Below are positions 26,809 to 36,225 of a DNA stretch of 64,000 bases, in pieces. The number at the start of each line of letters is the position of its first letter. Positions within the stretch are counted from its first letter, which is position 1. Origin of the DNA: Herbinix luporum (GTDB taxonomy: Bacteria > Bacillota > Clostridia > Lachnospirales > Lachnospiraceae); assembly GCF_900070325.1 (NCBI RefSeq), contig NZ_LN879430.1, positions 1,667,379 to 1,731,378 on the forward strand, in the 5' to 3' direction. The notes under the pieces are model-generated. The model saw only the letters and a list, made by a program, of their open reading frames with translations, was not told where the DNA came from and ran no database searches. Made by a program: the position numbers and the translations under genes.

Positions 26809-28146
26809 TTAATTTTTATTGTATGTTTTTTCCTTTCTCATTCTTAAAATCTTTACTAAACTTCCCAAAAAGGATAAAGATCCAAAGGCTAGGATAATAT
26901 TATCCGCTTTAGCTTCTGCATATGCCATTTCTAAGGCCTGCTCTATATTTCCACAGTCAAACACCCTTTCACAATAAAGCCTTGCTTCATTAGCAAGTTT
27001 ATCGGAAGCTAATGCCCTATGATTTTCAGGGGTCAAGGTAATTATAGTATCTGCTAAAGGTGCCATGATTTTTAGAATACTTTTGTAGTCTTTATCTTCT
27101 AATACCCCTATCATAAATATTAATCTTTTATTTGTAAAGTAGATTTCTACTGTCTCCCTAAGGTTTATTGCTGCTTCCTCATTGTGGGCTCCGTCAATTA
27201 TAAAATAAGGTTTTGTATCTAGTACTTGGAAACGGCCGTCCCATTTAGCTTGATATAAGCCTGATAAAATTGCTTCATCACTAATAAAGTAATTATGGTT
27301 ATTTAATACTTTATTTAAAACCTTTGCCACTTCTATAGCAAGAATCGCATTCTTAACCTGATGTTTGCCTATAAGCCTTATTTTAAATTCTTGTGCTTCT
27401 TTGTTGGAAGGGTAAATAAAACGGGTTTCTTCCAAGGAATATTCTATCTTATGGACATTATTAAAATCCGCTATTATAAAGGAAGACTTGCATTCATCAG
27501 CTTTATCTTTAAGAATCTTTATCACAGCACTGTTTTGATTACAGCTAATCACCGGGGACTTTGGTTTGATAATACCTGCTTTTTCCTGGGCAATCTTTTC
27601 TAAACTATCACCCAAATATTGCATATGATCCATACTTATAGAGGTAAATACTGTACAGATTGGATTTGCAATAACATTGGTGGCATCCAGTCTTCCTCCC
27701 ATTCCTACTTCCAGAACAAGAAAATCCACCTGCTGGGATAAAAGATAAATAAAAGTCATGGCTGTCTCGATTTCAAATGTGGTTGGATGGTCATAACCAT
27801 CATTAACCATTTCCTGGCAAATTGGTTTAATCCTTTTTATGGCTTCTTGTATACCTTCTTTAGTAATATAGTAAGTATTTATACCTTCAGATATCTGAAT
27901 TTTCTCCCTATAAGAAAATACAGTAGGAGATATATAACGGCCAACCCTATAACCTGCTGCTGTAAGTATTGATGTAATAAATGCCCCGGTTGACCCTTTA
28001 CCATTGGTTCCTCCTATATGGATTATCTTTAAATGGTTTTGCGGATTATCAAGTCTTTTTAGCAGCTCAGTTATACTGGTCAGTCCCAGAACGCTTCCAT
28101 ATTGATTTGCTTCTTCTATAAATTCTTTGGCTTCTTTGTAAGTCAT
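26809..28146 (-). CDS. folC: Folylpolyglutamate synthase / dihydrofolate synthase (FolC)
   Basis: This Mur-ligase-type enzyme adds glutamate to dihydropteroate and folates. The 445 residues carry the P-loop GTNGKGSTGAFI (about 45-56), the family segment VLEVGMGGRLDATNV, SMDHMQYLGDSLEKIAQEKAGI and the C-terminal DGAHNEEA (glutamate-ligase domain). The wording fits Gram-positive FolC. It has no folate genes beside it and appears to be monocistronic. Confidence 0.95.
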   Translation of the reverse strand: MTYKEAKEFIEEANQYGSVLGLTSITELLKRLDNPQNHLKIIHIGGTNGKGSTGAFITSILTAAGYRVGRYISPTVFSYREKIQISEGINTYYITKEGIQEAIKRIKPICQEMVNDGYDHPTTFEIETAMTFIYLLSQQVDFLVLEVGMGGRLDATNVIANPICTVFTSISMDHMQYLGDSLEKIAQEKAGIIKPKSPVISCNQNSAVIKILKDKADECKSSFIIADFNNVHKIEYSLEETRFIYPSNKEAQEFKIRLIGKHQVKNAILAIEVAKVLNKVLNNHNYFISDEAILSGLYQAKWDGRFQVLDTKPYFIIDGAHNEEAAINLRETVEIYFTNKRLIFMIGVLEDKDYKSILKIMAPLADTIITLTPENHRALASDKLANEARLYCERVFDCGNIEQALEMAYAEAKADNIILAFGSLSFLGSLVKILRMRKEKTYNKN

Positions 28147-28251
28147 AATTTTTCCCCTATTTGTAATTAAAATACTATTAACAGTCTATCATATGTTTTT
28201 ATTATTTCAATATATTAAAACACTTTGTTAGCTGGATAAAAATATTTTCTC

Positions 28252-28302
28252 ATAAAAAAATCACCTTCAAATGCAAGAATTATATATCTTACATTTGAAG
28301 GT
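28252..28302 (-). terminator. Terminator of the pilus/gtrA transcript
   Basis: Read on the minus strand, an 11-bp stem, ACCTTCAAATG / CATTTGAAGGT, (28302-28263) is followed by GATTTTTTTATG. It lies just after the gtrA-like gene and ends transcription on the minus strand. Confidence 0.75.
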
Positions 28303-28327
28303 ATAGCTAGATAGACTTAAGGTACTA

Positions 28328-28735
28328 CTATTTATCTTTAAAAACAAATACCTTACTGAAAACATAATTAAGTATTATAACTATAATAGCAAGAGAACCC
28401 TTTATGATCCAACGGTATATTCCAAGTAGCTCCACAAATATGTACATACCTAGCTGTTCTACTCCCAAAGTAACCCCTCTTGCCCCAAAGAATTTGATTA
28501 TCTTAACTGTTTCATCCCGGGAGGTTGCACTTCTTGAATGGAATACATTCCACTTGTTTACAATATATGCAAAACTTACTGCGATAAACCATGCCAAACC
28601 ATTGGCCATAAGATTGGATAAGCCTAGACGGTATAATATTTCATAACTGACCAAATTAACCAAGGTTGTAAGTACCCCTGCTATACCGTAAGCTATGGTT
28701 TCTCTGTTGATAATTTTATTTATTATCTTTCGCAT
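28328..28735 (-). CDS. GtrA family membrane protein
   Basis: A 135-residue protein with four predicted membrane helices and the GtrA-family pattern (YGIAGVLTTLVNLVSYEILY, then WFIAVSFAYIVNKWNVF, and FSKVFVFKD at the end). GtrA proteins are thought to flip or help transfer polyprenyl-linked sugars for surface glycans. A GGGAGG ribosome site lies 5 bases upstream. It follows the last pilin-like gene by 70 bases with no clear terminator between, so it may be the last gene of the pilus transcript. Glycosylation of pili is possible but not shown. Confidence 0.9.
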   Translation of the reverse strand: MRKIINKIINRETIAYGIAGVLTTLVNLVSYEILYRLGLSNLMANGLAWFIAVSFAYIVNKWNVFHSRSATSRDETVKIIKFFGARGVTLGVEQLGMYIFVELLGIYRWIIKGSLAIIVIILNYVFSKVFVFKDK

Positions 28736-28805
28736 TTTATCCTCCCGAAATAGTTTATTAAATATAAGATAACTCTATTTTATCTATTTCGTCAAGATAA
28801 AACTG

Positions 28806-30203
28806 CTATTGCCAATGTATAATTTCCCAGCCGGAATTCTCAGGTTCTAAGAAATTAGGAGGCTGTTCAGCCGTCATTCTAATATCATGCCCATAATCCT
28901 TAATATATCCCTTATTTGTACCGTAATATGTAAAAGAACCAACAGCACCACGCTTTTTTTGAATAAGAGCTCCTCTCAATATAACTTTTTCAGTTCCATT
29001 AGAAGGATAATTTTCATGATGTGAATTTCTAAAACTTCCATTAATGGCCATAACTGCTGCATATACACGAATATCACCTGATGACGTTACCCAATCATTA
29101 CTGTCAAACCACCCTTTAGTTAGTAAGACAACATCCCTATTTGCAATTAACCCCAACATGTCATTTCCGGTTCCGGTTACCCTATATTCTTTTTTCTTAT
29201 CATCATATACAAAATCAGTATTGGCATAAGTCACCCCATTAGTATGCTTATTATACCACCAATTGTTTAAAAAATATTTTTCGGTAGGATCGTAATCAGT
29301 AATATAGATATCATTTGCAGCAGCAACTGTAAGCCTCCCTTTTAATTTACCTGAGATAAATACATTGCCTGCAGCTTTACTAAATCTATCATTTAAATTT
29401 GCACCGGCTTTACTATTTACATAAATTACACCGTTTTTAGGTATATTATAAGTTTTAGGTGGTTCCTCATTTTTCCCATTGCCCGGATTCCATATTGTTA
29501 AGGTACCGTTTGGATTCATCATAATACTGGTTCTACCCTCAAAGTATAATCCTTCATCTTCTGCCAAATCCTTCAACATTTGATTAGTTGTAGGAAAAGG
29601 TATTGCCTTTTCCTGAAAAATACCTTTTGTAAATTTAGGATTGTTTTTATAGCTATTCTTATCTAGTTTTATGTCATTAGCATAATATACTTCACCATAA
29701 AATACAGGTTCACCGCTAATATATATATTGGAATTACTTCGATATGGTCCATAGCAATACTCACCTGTTCTCCACCAAATTTCCTCGGGCTCTTGGTCGG
29801 TAAAATAAACGTACTCTGTAAAGGATTTCCTCTTAAAAGTTGCTGATACTGTCTTCGTTATATCAGGGTTATGGATAGCCCATCCGGTAGATGTAACTTT
29901 TTTTAGGGCATTGGTGGCATCAATTTCATGTAAAATAAAAGCGTACTTTGGATTTGCATCTGGATATGTAATTACAGTGTCTAATTCAATGCTGGCACCT
30001 TCCTTATTAATATACCATAGATACATATTAAGCCCGGCTTCAGCTGCCTGTAATGCCTGAGTATTGGTTTCATAGCTTATTTCTGTATTTACTTGGGATG
30101 TAGCCATAGTCAGCACAGCGGCAGATAAAGTAAAGGTAATTAACATTACCATAATGACAGCAGGCAGCGCCATGCCTTTTTCTGACTTTTTAAAAATATC
30201 CAT
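28806..30203 (-). CDS. PilX-like large pilin-family protein
   Basis: A 465-residue protein with a type IV prepilin-like leader. KSEKG precedes MALPAVIMVMLITFTLSAA, a hydrophobic helix, and then SQVNTEISYETNTQALQAAEAGLN, the PilX N-terminal pattern. Position +5 is not the usual Glu. The remaining roughly 400 residues are rich in beta strands, Gly and Asn and include a left-handed-repeat-like stretch (NSNIYISGEPVFYGEVYYAND). The large size suggests a tip protein rather than a shaft subunit. It is the last of three pilin-like genes (PilV-, PilW- and PilX-like), separated from the previous gene by two bases. Confidence 0.82.
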   Translation of the reverse strand: MDIFKKSEKGMALPAVIMVMLITFTLSAAVLTMATSQVNTEISYETNTQALQAAEAGLNMYLWYINKEGASIELDTVITYPDANPKYAFILHEIDATNALKKVTSTGWAIHNPDITKTVSATFKRKSFTEYVYFTDQEPEEIWWRTGEYCYGPYRSNSNIYISGEPVFYGEVYYANDIKLDKNSYKNNPKFTKGIFQEKAIPFPTTNQMLKDLAEDEGLYFEGRTSIMMNPNGTLTIWNPGNGKNEEPPKTYNIPKNGVIYVNSKAGANLNDRFSKAAGNVFISGKLKGRLTVAAANDIYITDYDPTEKYFLNNWWYNKHTNGVTYANTDFVYDDKKKEYRVTGTGNDMLGLIANRDVVLLTKGWFDSNDWVTSSGDIRVYAAVMAINGSFRNSHHENYPSNGTEKVILRGALIQKKRGAVGSFTYYGTNKGYIKDYGHDIRMTAEQPPNFLEPENSGWEIIHWQ

Positions 30204-30205
30204 AT

Positions 30206-30787
30206 CTACATCGCTCCCTTACTTCTTACGGTGAAACTTGTTTCAACATATATGGGCTCATTTAGATGCCCATACTCATCTTTAATATAAAGCTTTAAAT
30301 TGACTTTATTTTCATCAACTGAAAAGATAGGTTCAGGAGTGTCTAGCCTATGGTTCATAACATTGTCAATAACAGTATACCAAGTGGTCGGGTAACTGCC
30401 TAACTCTGCTTGACCCATAACCAGTTTGTTTCCACTCAATTTATATTGAACAAACTCACATGTACCGTCATGATCTACATCCACATATATATCTAGTTGT
30501 AATCCTGAAGCACTTACTGTAACTCCTTTTTTACTTTCACCATCAATAAGAGTATGCTGAGCTTTTCTGATATTATCCCCCATCCTAATTAATGAAACTC
30601 TGGCCTCCTGTGTGGCATCATACTTAGCCTGTGTAAAAATTATACTTTTGTAAGAAAAGGATAAAAATGAATATGCAATAATTAAAACACCGGAAAGCAA
30701 AGATATGGCAACTATCAATTCTACATAAGTAATTCCCTTACAATCCTCTTTCCAACCAATTGTTTCATTTTTTCTTAACCTATTCAA
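30206..30787 (-). CDS. PilW-like minor pilin
   Basis: A 193-residue protein with the prepilin motif KG-ITYVELIVAISLLSG (cleavage after Gly18, Glu at +5), then a hydrophobic helix and a short globular domain. The wording after the helix (AKYDATQEARVSLIRMGDNIRKAQ) is typical of PilW/PulJ minor pilins. The start is TTG (30787) with AAAGGAG 7 bases upstream, and it overlaps the preceding gene by 8 bases. Minor pilins of this type prime assembly at the pilus tip. Confidence 0.88.
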   Translation of the reverse strand: MNRLRKNETIGWKEDCKGITYVELIVAISLLSGVLIIAYSFLSFSYKSIIFTQAKYDATQEARVSLIRMGDNIRKAQHTLIDGESKKGVTVSASGLQLDIYVDVDHDGTCEFVQYKLSGNKLVMGQAELGSYPTTWYTVIDNVMNHRLDTPEPIFSVDENKVNLKLYIKDEYGHLNEPIYVETSFTVRSKGAM

Positions 30788-32504
30788 TGTAATTCTCCTT
30801 TGTTATAGGTATTAATTTACTGGAGTGATCCGGTAAAACGGTACCGTTAGGAAAGTAATAGGCACCGGCATCAACAATAATATTATCTCCTGAATATATT
30901 GGCTCTGTCAGATATAATTTGCCGTATAATGTAGCATCATCTGCATTCTTATCATTTATATTACTACCGTAAATATCAGAAGTTTCTCTGCCATCCTCCC
31001 ATGTTGTACTAAGGTGAATTTTCCCATCTTCACCTGGAGGAGTAGCCATTTCCGTCTTTATTCTTCCTCTAAAGACTATCTCTCTACCGTGAAGATTCAA
31101 AGTCGAATTTTTCTTTATAAGTAAGCCTGAAGTTGTAGATGTTCCTGTGTTTTCAATATAAAGCTTTAATCCACTATAATAAGCTTCATTATTTTCAGAC
31201 AGTACTAAGGTTTCAGTTAAATCATTCGATCTTAATACACCACCAATTAAAGGATTATCATCAGAATCAACTGCCTTATAAGATCCAACTCCAATGAAAG
31301 CATTTTCATCAACCCAATTTGTAGCAATACCAGTGGGTGTAGTTGGCGCTATATTAAAATACAAGTTAATTTCCTTGGTTTCACCAGGTGTACTAAATTT
31401 ACCGTCCCATAACTCTTCGTTAGCTCCCTTTCTTACATAGCAACCTAAAAATTGAAGATTGTCTAAAGTTACGTTTTGCATGTAATATGCGCCCACATAA
31501 CCTTCACCTACAGGCCACAAATTAGTGATTAGATCCCCAGGCAATCCACCCATACTATCAATGTTATCCGGAGAAAAAGTGATTTCTATTGTTTCTCCTG
31601 TGGGATACGGAACCATTATTGAAATCTTACCTTCTGCATCCGGCTTAAGACGATCAGATACGATAGGATTTCCTGCAAGATCTTTTAAGAAAACCTTTAA
31701 ACTACAAGGTTCTTCAATTTCAAGATCAAATGATTCTGTGGTATTTTCTTTTAATTTAATCTTTTTTAAATCCTCTAAAACACTTCTTTGATTTGGATGT
31801 ATCATAAAACCTTTTGTTTCCAAATTTACTATTACTTCATAATCACCGGGAGTCAGATTGATAAAACTGGCTATTCCCTTTGAAGAAGTTTGAACAAATC
31901 GTATGGCGTCAGGCCCGCTTGAAAGCAAGGCATTAATTCCTGGAACAACTTTTAAAGGTTCACCGGGAAGGCTCCATACCCTTTTACAACGAATTCTAAT
32001 ATTGGATCCCGGCAGTGCCGGATGGGAAGAGTCTCTGGCCACATAGGTTTCAATTGCTTGCTCAAATTGGGTATATCTTGACCTTCCCTGGGGAGTAACC
32101 GATACCCGTACACTTTTATAATCCCATTGAGCATTACCTGCCAGGTCCCAGTCCGCTTGCTCCTCCCAGTTAATATTTACCTTAACCAAGTAATCAATTC
32201 CGTTTATCTGTCTTATTTCTTCTTGCAGAATATCCCCTGCAGGGTCACCATCTATATATGTACCGTCTTCTCTAAGAAATTTAGTTCCTACCTCTGAAAA
32301 GGGTAGAGCTCTGATTTTCTCTATTGTTTCATTGGCAATATTAATGGTATTCATTCTAATTTCATTATCCAGGGTAGTTTTAGTGGAAAAAAGAAATGCA
32401 CCGGCAGTCGAAGCCACAATAATTGATAATATAAATATTGCAACTATTACTTCGACCAAAGAAAAACCTTCATTTTTTCTTAAATTTCCATTAACTAGTT
32501 TCAT
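30780..32504 (-). CDS. PilV-like large minor pilin with beta-rich extension
   Basis: A 574-residue protein starting at ATG 32504 (GGAGG 8 bases upstream). The prepilin leader ends NEG-FSLVEVIVAIFILS (Glu at +5), followed by a PilV/PulI-like domain (TNIANETIEKIRALPF-type segment). From about residue 165 onward there is a carboxypeptidase-regulatory-like or Ig-like module (GPDAIRFVQTSSKGIASFIN, then LTPGDYEVIV) and further beta-rich repeats. Common PilV proteins are about 150-200 residues, so the extra roughly 400 residues are probably an exposed adhesive or spacer part at the pilus tip. It is translationally coupled to the PilW-like gene. Confidence 0.83.
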   Translation of the reverse strand: MKLVNGNLRKNEGFSLVEVIVAIFILSIIVASTAGAFLFSTKTTLDNEIRMNTINIANETIEKIRALPFSEVGTKFLREDGTYIDGDPAGDILQEEIRQINGIDYLVKVNINWEEQADWDLAGNAQWDYKSVRVSVTPQGRSRYTQFEQAIETYVARDSSHPALPGSNIRIRCKRVWSLPGEPLKVVPGINALLSSGPDAIRFVQTSSKGIASFINLTPGDYEVIVNLETKGFMIHPNQRSVLEDLKKIKLKENTTESFDLEIEEPCSLKVFLKDLAGNPIVSDRLKPDAEGKISIMVPYPTGETIEITFSPDNIDSMGGLPGDLITNLWPVGEGYVGAYYMQNVTLDNLQFLGCYVRKGANEELWDGKFSTPGETKEINLYFNIAPTTPTGIATNWVDENAFIGVGSYKAVDSDDNPLIGGVLRSNDLTETLVLSENNEAYYSGLKLYIENTGTSTTSGLLIKKNSTLNLHGREIVFRGRIKTEMATPPGEDGKIHLSTTWEDGRETSDIYGSNINDKNADDATLYGKLYLTEPIYSGDNIIVDAGAYYFPNGTVLPDHSSKLIPITKENYIE

Positions 32505-32539
32505 ATGCTTTTCCTCCAATAACTACACCACTAAATTTA

Positions 32540-33160
32540 TTATTTTTCTTGGAAAATATTTTTCTTGTTGAATTTTCCTTTCATAAAATCGTAATTATCC
32601 GGATAATCCGTGTCTTGTCCCTTAACATAAAATCTAACAGTTAAATTTACATTAAGCTCTAAAGGGGGCCAGTCTTCACTGTCTCTTGATCTTACATCCA
32701 TACTGATATTTTCTATGGTACAATAATGCTGTCCCTCTTCTAAATTCTTAAGAATCTTTTGTAGATTATCATAATTTGTAACTATATCTAGATTCACATC
32801 TGCTGAACGAAGATTTCCTACATCTACTGGAGTATAGGAGTTGATAACTACTTTATCACATAGATTTTTTGTCACCTTTTCCATATATACCAGATTTGCT
32901 GCCTGATCCCATATATCAAGCATTCCCTCATAGGCCTCATTAGAACTATTTTCTATCTCTAATAATTCATCCTTAAGTATTTTTATTTTCTCGTCTAAGA
33001 GCTTAACCTTGGCCTCTTCTTCCACCAGCTGTTCATACTCATCTTTTAGTTTTTTAATATCTTTATCTAATGGAGAATACACGTATTTAACAAATAAGAA
33101 GGTGCTTCCCAGTACTAATACTATAACTAACAGAATTATCTCACGTTTTGTAAGCTTCAT
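32540..33160 (-). CDS. pilO: Type IV pilus inner-membrane protein PilO
   Basis: A 206-residue protein with one N-terminal membrane helix (about 8-25), a coiled-coil of about 50 residues (YSPLDKDIKKLKDEYEQLVEEE and on) and a C-terminal ferredoxin-like PilO domain. It pairs with PilN in the platform that links the pilus base to PilM. The start overlaps the pilN stop by one base. Sequence identity in this family is low, so the name rests on architecture and order (pilM-pilN-pilO). Confidence 0.82.
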   Translation of the reverse strand: MKLTKREIILLVIVLVLGSTFLFVKYVYSPLDKDIKKLKDEYEQLVEEEAKVKLLDEKIKILKDELLEIENSSNEAYEGMLDIWDQAANLVYMEKVTKNLCDKVVINSYTPVDVGNLRSADVNLDIVTNYDNLQKILKNLEEGQHYCTIENISMDVRSRDSEDWPPLELNVNLTVRFYVKGQDTDYPDNYDFMKGKFNKKNIFQEK

Positions 33161-33765
33161 TATTCTTCAGTCCCCCCTTCATTATTTTGGGGCATGGGAT
33201 TTTCATCCTGTAATTCTGAAATAAAATCCCTTTGATCTATATTACAATATAAATTAAACTGATATTTTTCCTTATCATCATTTTCCTCTAATGTAGCAGT
33301 GGTAAAGGTAGTATTATCAACCCTATCCATATTTCTTAACTTAACTATATATTTAGCGATATCTTCATAGTTTGGTGAATATCCACTTAAATTAAGCATT
33401 CCACCTTCTATACTTAAATTTTCTAGATAAATATCCTCCGGTGTATTCACTTCAATATTATCTAAAAGAGCAGTAATTACCAATCGTTCATTTCTTAGAG
33501 CTAAAAGAGCTAGCCCCTCACGCTTTTTCTCTTCTACCGTCTTTTCTAGCTGGTAATATTCTGCTTCAGTTACATCATAACTTTCAATATCCTCTTTAAT
33601 CCGCTTAATCTTAGAATTCATATTTTCTTTTTCTTTTAGAGGTAATAATAAGCCAAACAATACTGCTGCTGCAACATAAGCTATGCTAATAAAAACAATC
33701 AAGAATGTCATTCCTGCTGACATTTTTCTTTCATTTTTTGGAAGTAAATTAATATCATACATCAT
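33160..33765 (-). CDS. pilN: Type IV pilus assembly protein PilN
   Basis: A 201-residue protein with the N-terminal motif DINLLP (4-9), which binds the groove of PilM in the known complex, then one membrane helix (about 17-40), a coiled-coil and a small ferredoxin-like domain. Beginning two bases after the preceding gene and overlapping pilO by one base, it is firmly in the operon. The tail is polar and acidic (NNEGGTEE). Confidence 0.87.
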   Translation of the reverse strand: MMYDINLLPKNERKMSAGMTFLIVFISIAYVAAAVLFGLLLPLKEKENMNSKIKRIKEDIESYDVTEAEYYQLEKTVEEKKREGLALLALRNERLVITALLDNIEVNTPEDIYLENLSIEGGMLNLSGYSPNYEDIAKYIVKLRNMDRVDNTTFTTATLEENDDKEKYQFNLYCNIDQRDFISELQDENPMPQNNEGGTEE

Positions 33766-33766
33766 A

Positions 33767-34879
33767 TTACCACTCCTCTCTCATAGTAGCCCCTATTGCG
33801 TTAAAAAGAACGGGCAAATATTCTGTTTGATTTAAATCCCCCCGAAACATTTCTAAAGCTTCCGAGAGAGGAAATACCTTAACTCCCAAACGTTTTTCAA
33901 AATAACTTGATAATCCTTTTAGGAAACTTCCTCCACCCATTATATAGATTTGGTCAACTCCCTTATGGTTATTTCTATTTTTATAAAACTCCAAAATACG
34001 ATTAATATCCAAAATAAGATAGTCAAAGTAATTTACTACATGTTGTGCTATCATATTATCTTCACTTGCTTCAAAGAAATTTATCTTACGTTTATATTCT
34101 TCTGCTTCCTGCATATCCATTCCGGCCTTATCTGCTATGATTGATGTCAGATACTCTCCTCCGTTGGAGATCATTTTATGTAGACTATAATTTCCTTTAT
34201 TTAATATGGTAACGTCTGTGGTTTGAGCCCCAAAATCAATTATGGCTATATCCTTTAAATCATTTTTTCCTATGGTATGTATAATCCATCTAGAAAGCTT
34301 ACTGTCAACATTTGAACCTACGTCTATATACTTGACTTTAAGCTTAGCTTTCTTAAGAACATCTACATAGGCCTTGGCTTGTCTTATAGGAACTGCTGCT
34401 ACAAGAACCTTCAGTTTTCCAATTCCATCATTACCATCTGTTTGATAATCTATTACTTTATAATCAATTGTATAATCTTCATGTTTAAAGGGAAGAAAAC
34501 TGGCTATTTCATGACGAATATTCTCCATTATCTGATCTTCATTCATCTCAGGTATAGTCAGTTCACGGACTATAATTTCGTTACCGGAAATACAAACAGC
34601 ACAACTATCTCCGCTAATCTTATATTTTGATTTTATATTTTTTATTAAATCAATCAAGGGCTCCTGGGCCTCGATTCTTCCCTGGGCCATAACCCCTTCA
34701 GGTATAGGTTCTATTGCAAATCTAGCAATTTTATTATTTCTCTTCATTTTAACCATTTTTATATAATTAGAACCAATATCTATTCCAATTATCGGCATAG
34801 TTCCTCTCTTATAATACATATCCTTTTGACCCAAAATCTTATCATATATACTGCTTTGATTCATGCCCTTCTTTTTCAT
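33767..34879 (-). CDS. pilM: Type IV pilus actin-like ATPase PilM
   Basis: This actin-fold cytoplasmic protein binds PilN and the assembly platform. The chosen start (ATG 34879, GGAGG 5 bases upstream) gives 370 residues. PIIGIDIGSNYIKMVKMKR is the phosphate-1 motif of the actin fold. DIAIIDFGAQTTDVTI is phosphate-2 and QIYIMGGGSFLKGL is the adenosine motif. The first 20-odd residues before the domain are basic and unusual. An upstream in-frame ATG at 34933 has no ribosome site. Confidence 0.92.
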   Translation of the reverse strand: MKKKGMNQSSIYDKILGQKDMYYKRGTMPIIGIDIGSNYIKMVKMKRNNKIARFAIEPIPEGVMAQGRIEAQEPLIDLIKNIKSKYKISGDSCAVCISGNEIIVRELTIPEMNEDQIMENIRHEIASFLPFKHEDYTIDYKVIDYQTDGNDGIGKLKVLVAAVPIRQAKAYVDVLKKAKLKVKYIDVGSNVDSKLSRWIIHTIGKNDLKDIAIIDFGAQTTDVTILNKGNYSLHKMISNGGEYLTSIIADKAGMDMQEAEEYKRKINFFEASEDNMIAQHVVNYFDYLILDINRILEFYKNRNNHKGVDQIYIMGGGSFLKGLSSYFEKRLGVKVFPLSEALEMFRGDLNQTEYLPVLFNAIGATMREEW

Positions 34880-34962
34880 AGGTACCTCCATCATAGTCTT
34901 ATTTGACAATATGAAATATATCATAACTGCCATTTATATAGCAGATTTTGTCCATTTTAATT

Positions 34963-35727
34963 TTAAAGCCACCAAAATAATTTCATAATATTCTCATAAA
35001 ATACTAGAGATATTATAAAACCACCTCCTAAAAAAGGACCATAAGGTATATACTGATTTTTTTTAATTTTTCCTAACCATATTAATAGTAATAATAAGAA
35101 TCCTGATATATAAACTGAAATAAGCAGTCCCAGTAATATCTTATATGGACCAAGATACAAACCGCAGATAAAGGCTAGTTTAATATCTCCAATACCCATT
35201 CCTTCTTTTTTAATTATTAGTAAGGATAAAACCCTAATTCCTAATAAAATACCACCACCTAGAAAGGCACCTAATAGAGCCTGTCCAAAAGAAACTGACC
35301 AGCCAAGTATTGTAAATAGTATAGATATGCCTCCCAGTATAAGATTTAGGTGATTAGGAATTAGCATTGTATAGAAATCAATTACGGAAATTATAATTAG
35401 ACCATAGATAAATATAAATACAGCAAAACTCTGTCCGGTAATACCATATTTAATATAAATTAGCAGCGAGGTGATAATTACAGAAAACTCAACAACTATT
35501 CCTGATATAGCCGTCTTTCTTAGATCTGCTACATACAGCCATTTCCATCGTAAAAAAGATCTGTTTATCGGCTCTATCCCCCCTGATATTAAGCCCTTAA
35601 GTAACTGGGAGTGGGGAAGGGATATACCTTCCCCTTTTATCTCCTGCTCTATAAGCTCATTTGCTAATACACCTAAAAAATATCCCAGAATACAAATTAT
35701 TATATAAAGCAGTTTTATCACTCCCAA
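34963..35727 (-). CDS. Second prepilin peptidase-like protein, no cysteine domain
   Basis: A 254-residue, multi-pass A24 peptidase. The two catalytic aspartates are present: one in SVIDFYTMLIPNHLN and one in GMGIGDIKLAF (the GxGD motif). The loop between the first two helices, which in PilD normally carries two CxxC pairs and a methylase region, has no cysteine here (GISLPHSQLLKGLISGG, then RKTAISGIVVEF). It would cleave prepilins but perhaps not methylate them. The gene sits between the major pilin and pilM. The start is uncertain: TTG at 35727 has only a distant ribosome site. Confidence 0.87.
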   Translation of the reverse strand: MGVIKLLYIIICILGYFLGVLANELIEQEIKGEGISLPHSQLLKGLISGGIEPINRSFLRWKWLYVADLRKTAISGIVVEFSVIITSLLIYIKYGITGQSFAVFIFIYGLIIISVIDFYTMLIPNHLNLILGGISILFTILGWSVSFGQALLGAFLGGGILLGIRVLSLLIIKKEGMGIGDIKLAFICGLYLGPYKILLGLLISVYISGFLLLLLIWLGKIKKNQYIPYGPFLGGGFIISLVFYENIMKLFWWL

Positions 35728-35738
35728 TATACTATAAA

Positions 35739-36107
35739 TTATTCTCCATCTTTTTCAATTTCAATTTCTGCATTACCGTCACTATCTACTATAATTTTTA
35801 CATACTCATCACTAGGAAAATCATCTTCAGCTAAACTAATTTTACCATCCAAATGTTCATATTTAAGAGGATTTTTATCTTTTATCATTTCATCTTCCTT
35901 GTTTTCCGAGTATTTAAGCGCATTATATGCACTAATCTCACTGGCTATGGTTCTAGCATTGGATATATGTTTGCTTTTTTCTGCTTTTTGAACATTACCC
36001 ATAATTCTAGGTACTATTAAAGCTGCAAGTATACCTAAAATAGCAATGACGATAATTAATTCAACTAGCGTAAAACCTTTCTGATTCTTATTAATTTTCT
36101 TTAGCAT
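35739..36107 (-). CDS. Major type IV pilin
   Basis: A 122-residue prepilin. The leader MLKKINKNQKG is cut after Gly11, giving a mature start FTLVELIIVIAILGILAALI with Phe at +1 and Glu at +5. The mature domain of about 111 residues is short, charged and lacks cysteines, so it has no disulfide-bounded loop. The last 40 residues are very acidic. A GAAGG ribosome site precedes the ATG. It is set apart from pilC by 118 bases containing a stem-loop, unlike other genes of this operon, which may allow stronger expression. Confidence 0.93.
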   Translation of the reverse strand: MLKKINKNQKGFTLVELIIVIAILGILAALIVPRIMGNVQKAEKSKHISNARTIASEISAYNALKYSENKEDEMIKDKNPLKYEHLDGKISLAEDDFPSDEYVKIIVDSDGNAEIEIEKDGE

Positions 36108-36170
36108 TTTTTCCTTCCTCCTTATCCTTTCACCTAGGTTTATCCCCTATTATTTTTTTATTTATATCAT

Positions 36171-36201
36171 AGGTAGCTGCTCTCTGGGAAAAGCATTACC
36201 T
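36171..36201 (-). promoter_or_regulatory. Stem-loop before the major pilin gene
   Basis: On the minus strand, AGGTA-A-TGCT-(10-base loop)-AGCA-GC-TACCT folds into a two-part stem-loop 64 bases before the pilin start. No U-run follows, so it is not a normal terminator. A role in RNA processing or protection of the pilin message is inferred. Confidence 0.4.
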
Positions 36202-36225
36202 TTGATATCATTACATTTGTCCCTA

